Source of the DNA: Priestia abyssalis
GTDB lineage: Bacteria > Bacillota > Bacilli > Bacillales > Bacillaceae_H
Assembly (NCBI RefSeq): GCF_002019595.1
Contig: NZ_KV917369.1
Location: forward strand, 4,294,624-4,358,623
Reading direction: 5' to 3'
Length of the DNA stretch: 64,000 nt
In this document: piece after piece, positions 59,418 to 64,000 of the stretch
Layout of the letters: each line of letters opens with the position of its first letter
Numbering within the stretch: the stretch's first letter is position 1
Made by a program: the position numbers and the translations under genes
The notes under the pieces: model-generated
What the model was told of the DNA's origin: nothing
Seen by the model: the letters and a program-made list of their open reading frames with translations, nothing else
Database searches by the model: none

Positions 59418-59447
59418 AATATAGTATTTCTGGGAAACAGAAGTTGA

Positions 59448-59669
<222 letters not shown>

Positions 59670-59676
59670 TACATGA

Positions 59677-59706
59677 GAAAAGCACCATATTTATGGTGCT
59701 TCTTTT
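59677..59706 (+). terminator. Terminator of rpmB
   Basis: AAGCACCATA (59680-59689) pairs with TATGGTGCTT (59692-59701), followed by CTTTTATTTT, ten bases after the rpmB stop. Confidence 0.85.
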
Positions 59707-59718
59707 ATTTTCAAGGTA

Positions 59719-59760
59719 AAAAACAGGACGCTCCCTCAGAAAGGGAGGCGTCCTGTTTTA
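59719..59760. terminator. Bidirectional terminator between rpmB and spoVM
   Basis: AAAACAGGACGC-TCCCT and AGGGA-GGCGTCCTGTTTT pair over 17 bases with a short loop; A and T tracts flank it on both strands. It overlaps the spoVM stop codon and blocks collision of the convergent units. Confidence 0.9.
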
Positions 59761-59838
59761 TTCTTTTTTGAAAGAATTGAGCATCGCTCGTACAATGCCG
59801 CCTAAAAATTTTGGGAGTTTAATCGTATAAAATTTCAT
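59758..59838 (-). CDS. spoVM: SpoVM, 26-residue spore coat anchoring peptide
   Basis: ATG at 59838 with AGGAGGGG four bases upstream encodes MKFYTIKLPKFLGGIVRAMLNSFKKE, almost identical to B. subtilis SpoVM. This amphipathic peptide recognises the convex forespore membrane and anchors SpoIVA. The gene is too short for routine gene-finding. It proves that this is an endospore former. The promoter, likely sigma-E, was not clearly placed. Confidence 0.97.
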   Translation of the reverse strand: MKFYTIKLPKFLGGIVRAMLNSFKKE

Positions 59839-59947
59839 ACTTCCCCTCCTAACCATCTCTTCACGTTCCATATCCATGAAATCGTTTCTTTGCGTCCCGT
59901 ATATTATATTCACTGTTTATCAAAGAAGTACCATCTAAAGCAATGAG

Positions 59948-60589
59948 TTAATCATTGCTTCTTACCATCATTAATATGCCTTTCGCAAATGAAAAAGTAC
60001 CTCTTTGTTGAATAAGTTCGTTACTGATACAAAGCGTGGAACCCCACTCAATTGTATGATTAGTAAGTGGATATTTAACTCCCCTTAAGGTTAATCCTTG
60101 TATCTCATGTGAAAATGAAACAAAGGAGAGATAACGATAAGACTCATCTCTTTCGATATCATAGTTTCCAGGCATATGCAGGGATACCGCATTTCGTCGA
60201 TCAATCATTTGAATGGATATACAAGCACTCAATCCTTTATAAAGAAGTTGTACGGCTCCAAACATGTGATCCATTCTTCCGCCAGTGGCTCCAAAAACGC
60301 GAATAAGAGAAGGGCGTTGCCCAATGGCCCAATTCAACGCAAGCTCTAAATCTATTTCATCCTTCTCAGCTGGAAATACTTCTATATCTTGTAAGCGGTC
60401 TTGCACCCATAATAGCTCGCTTGTTGTAATGGAATCAAAATCGCCAAATGCTTTAAATGGCTGGATATTCTGCTCCAACAACCTTAGCACGCCTCTGTCT
60501 ACACCGATCCAAACACTATCTTGCCACTTTTTATCGGTTAAAGACGGCAAGAGCTCGGGCGGTCCCCCAGCTAAAATATTAATAATCAT
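59948..60589 (-). CDS. thiN: Thiamine pyrophosphokinase
   Basis: This 213-residue protein (YloS) has GVDRGVLRLLEQNIQPFKAFGDFDSI (Mg-pyrophosphate site) and RVFGATGGRMDHMFGAVQLL (thiamine site). It makes thiamine diphosphate from thiamine. It follows rpe after 12 bases. Confidence 0.96.
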   Translation of the reverse strand: MIINILAGGPPELLPSLTDKKWQDSVWIGVDRGVLRLLEQNIQPFKAFGDFDSITTSELLWVQDRLQDIEVFPAEKDEIDLELALNWAIGQRPSLIRVFGATGGRMDHMFGAVQLLYKGLSACISIQMIDRRNAVSLHMPGNYDIERDESYRYLSFVSFSHEIQGLTLRGVKYPLTNHTIEWGSTLCISNELIQQRGTFSFAKGILMMVRSND

Positions 60590-60601
60590 TGAGTCCGCCT
60601 C

Positions 60602-61252
60602 TTAATAAGTACCGCGAATCTCTTGAATAGCGGCTTTTCGATTTGCTTGATTATAGATGGCAGATCCAGCGACTAATACATTCGCCCCTGCTTCTACGCA
60701 TTGTCTCGCCGTTTCCGTATTAATCCCGCCATCTACCTCCACATCAATTGAGAGTTGACGAATTTGAATGAGTTGTGAAATTTGTTCAATTTTCGGTAAA
60801 ACACTTCGAATGAACGTTTGCCCACCAAATCCCGGGTTAACCGTCATCAATAAAATTAAGTCCAAATCCTCTAGAATATGCTTCACTTGATCGATAGGCG
60901 TAGCTGGATTCAAAGCGACACCGGCTTTAACTCCATTTTCCTTAATCAATTGAATGGTACGGTGCAAATGAGGGCATGCCTCCACATGCACCGTAATAAT
61001 GTCCGCACCCGCACGAGCGAAGTCCGGAATATATTTATCTGGATTTTCAATCATCAGATGAACATCCAAAGGTAATGTTGTAACTGGACGAATCGCTTCC
61101 ACCGCGAGAGCACCAAATGTTAAATTTGGCACGAAATGGCCATCCATGACGTCAACGTGAATGTAATCCGCCCCCGCTGCATCCACTTCTTGAATTTCCT
61201 CGGCTAACTTTGAAAAATTAGCGGCTAAAATAGAAGGTGCAATCTTCACCAT
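60602..61252 (-). CDS. rpe: Ribulose-phosphate 3-epimerase
   Basis: A 216-residue TIM barrel with [38 protein letters not shown] and the metal/acid residues in [12 protein letters not shown]. It interconverts ribulose and xylulose 5-phosphates. It begins two bases after rsgA. Confidence 0.98.
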   Translation of the reverse strand: MVKIAPSILAANFSKLAEEIQEVDAAGADYIHVDVMDGHFVPNLTFGALAVEAIRPVTTLPLDVHLMIENPDKYIPDFARAGADIITVHVEACPHLHRTIQLIKENGVKAGVALNPATPIDQVKHILEDLDLILLMTVNPGFGGQTFIRSVLPKIEQISQLIQIRQLSIDVEVDGGINTETARQCVEAGANVLVAGSAIYNQANRKAAIQEIRGTY

Positions 61253-61254
61253 AT

Positions 61255-62136
61255 TTAATACCTCGGCTTTCTTTGCTTAATTTCTTCGATAAAGCTTGTA
61301 TAATGATCATATCGATAAGCTGGAATACTACCTTCATCCAACGCTGACTTTACTGCGCATTTTGGCTCTGAAAGGTGAAGGCATCCCCTAAACTTACAGT
61401 TTTCACTTAAACGATCCATCTCTGGGAAACAAGTGGAAAGGTCTTCAAGTTCAATATTGATAAACTCCAATGAACTGAATCCCGGTGTGTCGGCTACAAG
61501 GCCCGTTCCGACCGAAATAAGCTCCACATGCCTTGTCGTATGTTTCCCCCTTCCAAGAGAAGTGGAGATATCGTTTGTTTTAAGTTCAAGTTCCGGTTTC
61601 AAAGCATTTAACAACGATGATTTGCCAACACCGGATTGACCGGCTACAACGGTAACACAGTCATCTAAATACGGAAGCAAATCTGCCACACCATTTTCTG
61701 TAATGGTTGAAGTGAGCAAAACATCGTAGCCAATGTCGCGATAATCCTTCGCGTATTGTTCAATAATCGCTTTTTTATCGTCTGTCACCAAATCCATTTT
61801 GGAAATACAAATAAGCGGTTTAATGCCATTCGCCTCCACTAGTACTAAAAAGCGGTCCAGCAATAAAGGGCTGAACTCCGGCTCAATGGCAGAAAAAACG
61901 AGAACTGCCTGATCGACATTGGCAATCGGAGGACGAATAAGCTCATTTTTCCGTTCCTCAATGTCTAAAATATAACCTTCCAGCTCATTTTCCGCCTGAA
62001 ATGTAACATAATCTCCTACTAACGGGCTGATTTTTTGTTTACGGAACACGCCTCTGCCCCGGCATTGGGTAACAGTTCCGTCACTGAAAACATAATAAAA
62101 ACCGCTTAAGGCTTTAATAATTCTGCCTTTAAGCAT
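61255..62136 (-). CDS. rsgA: RsgA/CpgA, 30S-dependent GTPase
   Basis: This 293-residue protein has an OB-fold N-domain, permuted G motifs (ISKMDLV before [14 protein letters not shown] and DTPGFSS) and a Cys-Cys-His-Cys zinc knuckle ([14 protein letters not shown]). It assists 30S maturation and in Bacillus has PrkC as a phosphorylation partner, the next gene here. Confidence 0.97.
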   Translation of the reverse strand: MLKGRIIKALSGFYYVFSDGTVTQCRGRGVFRKQKISPLVGDYVTFQAENELEGYILDIEERKNELIRPPIANVDQAVLVFSAIEPEFSPLLLDRFLVLVEANGIKPLICISKMDLVTDDKKAIIEQYAKDYRDIGYDVLLTSTITENGVADLLPYLDDCVTVVAGQSGVGKSSLLNALKPELELKTNDISTSLGRGKHTTRHVELISVGTGLVADTPGFSSLEFINIELEDLSTCFPEMDRLSENCKFRGCLHLSEPKCAVKSALDEGSIPAYRYDHYTSFIEEIKQRKPRY

Positions 62137-62157
62137 AACCTCACTCCTTGTATCACT

Positions 62158-64000
62158 CTATTGTTGTGAATATGGTACCTCTGTCTCTTCTATGACTTGA
62201 TTATCCCTCACGATTTTGTACTTAGCTGTTTCATTATAGGGAATAATCAATTGAATTTGCCTTTTTATCGTTTCTGTTAACGTAAAGTCCTCAATCGGAA
62301 CTGGGTAGTCACGGCCTAAATCGTCTACAAAAATCTGTACTTGCTGCGGCACGCCCGGTTCAGCGGGCTCATATGGAATCGTGACCTCTACGTTCACATT
62401 ATTAGGCGGCTTTGGTTCAGGACCTAGTGAAAGAGTAATCGTTAATTCACTGCCTTTTTCGATTGTCGTTTCAGGTGCCGGGTCTTGCCTAATGACAAAC
62501 CCTTTGTCAGTATCTGAATGCTCTTCTTTCACTTTAACCACTATATCGTAGTCTGAAACATAATCTCGAACACTTTTTTCCGTCCATCCGGATAAATCTT
62601 TTAATTGAACCGAAGGCGGACCTTTACTCACCCAAAAAGTGACATCTGTTTCCTCAGGAACATTTTCTGCCCCCTCTATCGGGGTTTGATTAATGATCGT
62701 TCCTGCTGGTTCTTCACTGTCCACATTGACGGTATTTACAAAGCGATAACCCTTTTGCTCCAGCATTTTTTTAACCGTTGACACATCTTTTCCTGTGTAG
62801 TCCTCAAAGGCAATTTTTTCTTTGCCCGTACTTTGGTAAATCTTCACTTCCGTGCCTTCTTTTACAACCTCACCAGAACCAGGTACTGTCTGTATGACCT
62901 TTCCTTCTTCAATTTCCTCATCCGATTTCAAAACGGGGTCATCGACAACAAAGCCCAAGGAAACAAGCTTTGTCACAGCCTCTTCATAATCTTCATCCCG
63001 CAAGTTCGGAATGGTCACATCTTTCGGCAAGAAGAAAGATGGCAGAACGGTAACAGCGATGACTCCTGCGCCTGCCAGCACCAAAAATAATATGAGTAAA
63101 GACACCATCCATTTATTCTTTTTGCGTTTTTTCTTTTTAGGAGCCTTTTGTGCCTTTTGGACAGGCTCTTCATCAGGAACCACTACCGGCTTTGAAAAGG
63201 ACCTCACGATCGTTTCATCCGTCGGGCTGTCTATGTAATCATCCGTTATGACGGGAATGGCCTTTGTAGCTTCCTCGTCATCAGGTACCTCAAATTTTTT
63301 CTCATTCAAACGCTCTGGATTCATGGATGTTTCAAGGGCATTCTGCATCTCCTCTACCGAATCATACCGGTAAAAAGAATCTTTGGCGGTTGCCTTTAAC
63401 ACAACATTTTCCAAACTCTGTGGAATGGATGGATTCCACCTCTTCGGCGATGGGGTTTCTGTTTGCAAATGCTTTAAGGCAATCGAGACAGCTGACTCCC
63501 CTGAGAAAGGGACCCTTCCTGTCAACAACTCGAACAAGACGATGCCCAAAGAGTAAATATCCGACTTTTTATTCGCCAATCCTCCCCTTGCCTGCTCAGG
63601 TGATAAATAATGAACAGATCCCAATACGGAATTGGTTTGTGTAATGGTTGTGGAGCTAAGAGCAACAGCAATTCCAAAATCGGTTACTTTTACAGTCCCA
63701 TTGTCATCAATTAAAATATTTTGAGGCTTCAAATCACGGTGAATGATTCCAAATTGGTGGGCATGGGCAATGGCAGATGTAATTTGGGTCATAATATCTA
63801 CCGCTTTTTCAACCGGAATGGGTGCGTGCTGTTGTATGTATTGCTTTAATGTTTGCCCCGGAACATATTCCATGACAATGTAATAAATCTCTTCTTGTTC
63901 ACCGACATCATAAATACTGACGATATTTGGATGTGCAATGCTTGTCGCCGATTGCGCCTCTCGGTGAAAACGCTTAATAAACGATTCGTCATTTGCGAAA
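62158..64000 (-). CDS. prkC: PrkC, membrane Ser/Thr kinase with PASTA domains (N-terminus cut by window edge)
   Basis: Frame reads through the right edge as FANDESFIKRFHREAQSATSIAHPNIVSIYDVG..., so about 45-60 N-terminal residues are missing. The kinase core has HRDLKPQNIL, VTDFGIA and an activation loop rich in Thr (SSTTITQTNS), then a membrane helix (MVSLLILFLVLAGAGVIAVTVL) and three PASTA repeats followed by a short extra beta domain. It senses muropeptides, triggers germination and controls wall and translation factors. rsgA lies 21 bases downstream. Confidence 0.97.
   Translation of the reverse strand, partial: FANDESFIKRFHREAQSATSIAHPNIVSIYDVGEQEEIYYIVMEYVPGQTLKQYIQQHAPIPVEKAVDIMTQITSAIAHAHQFGIIHRDLKPQNILIDDNGTVKVTDFGIAVALSSTTITQTNSVLGSVHYLSPEQARGGLANKKSDIYSLGIVLFELLTGRVPFSGESAVSIALKHLQTETPSPKRWNPSIPQSLENVVLKATAKDSFYRYDSVEEMQNALETSMNPERLNEKKFEVPDDEEATKAIPVITDDYIDSPTDETIVRSFSKPVVVPDEEPVQKAQKAPKKKKRKKNKWMVSLLILFLVLAGAGVIAVTVLPSFFLPKDVTIPNLRDEDYEEAVTKLVSLGFVVDDPVLKSDEEIEEGKVIQTVPGSGEVVKEGTEVKIYQSTGKEKIAFEDYTGKDVSTVKKMLEQKGYRFVNTVNVDSEEPAGTIINQTPIEGAENVPEETDVTFWVSKGPPSVQLKDLSGWTEKSVRDYVSDYDIVVKVKEEHSDTDKGFVIRQDPAPETTIEKGSELTITLSLGPEPKPPNNVNVEVTIPYEPAEPGVPQQVQIFVDDLGRDYPVPIEDFTLTETIKRQIQLIIPYNETAKYKIVRDNQVIEETEVPYSQQ

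Overview
The window is a piece of the core chromosome of an endospore-forming, motile, low-GC Gram-positive rod of the family Bacillaceae. The gene order is that of the Bacillus subtilis region running from flhF back to prkC, read here in reverse. Nearly every gene lies on the minus strand; only rpmB is on the plus strand. Sporulation (SpoVM), FapR, CodY, PrkC and FlbD/SwrD support the assignment. I do not name a species. No phage, insertion sequence, CRISPR array, rRNA or tRNA gene was seen.

Layout in plus-strand coordinates. 1-19980: the large fla/che operon, transcribed right to left from flgB to flhF (basal-body rod, MS ring, rotor, export ATPase, hook, switch, CheY, export gate, FlhF), with its promoter region at 19981-20510. 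20507-29229: codY, hslU, hslV, xerC, trmFO, topA, dprA. 29396-31478: sucD and sucC (succinyl-CoA synthetase). 31691-34897: a DUF554 membrane protein, an FlhB-tail-like protein, a FliK-like protein and rnhB. 35095-43000: ribosome biogenesis and secretion (rbgA, signal peptidase, rplS with leader, trmD, rimM, ylqD, khpA, rpsP, ffh, ylxM, ftsY). 42958-51662: smc, rnc and the FapR-controlled fatty-acid/phospholipid genes acpP, fabG, fabD, plsX, fapR. 51951-56767: recG, the two-subunit L-serine dehydratase and a PTS-IIC-like permease not present at this place in B. subtilis. 57086-64000: fakA, the Asp23-family gene yloU, rpmB, spoVM, thiN, rpe, rsgA and a truncated prkC.

Most genes are ordinary core genes. 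The less ordinary material is between them: (i) two copies of a two-hairpin element (37508-37603 and 51747-51852) whose stems differ by compensatory base changes; (ii) dispersed palindromic repeats at about 6481, 35998, 41869, 46547 and 46713, some with small hairpins sharing a TCCT loop; (iii) a long stem-loop in the leader of rnc, the gene for the double-strand-specific RNase III; (iv) an enlarged codY-flgB intergenic region with a perfect 12-bp inverted repeat; (v) the permease-serine dehydratase cluster with a cre-like site. I found no clear undescribed multi-gene system. The strongest candidates for something not yet described are the covarying two-hairpin element and the rnc leader.
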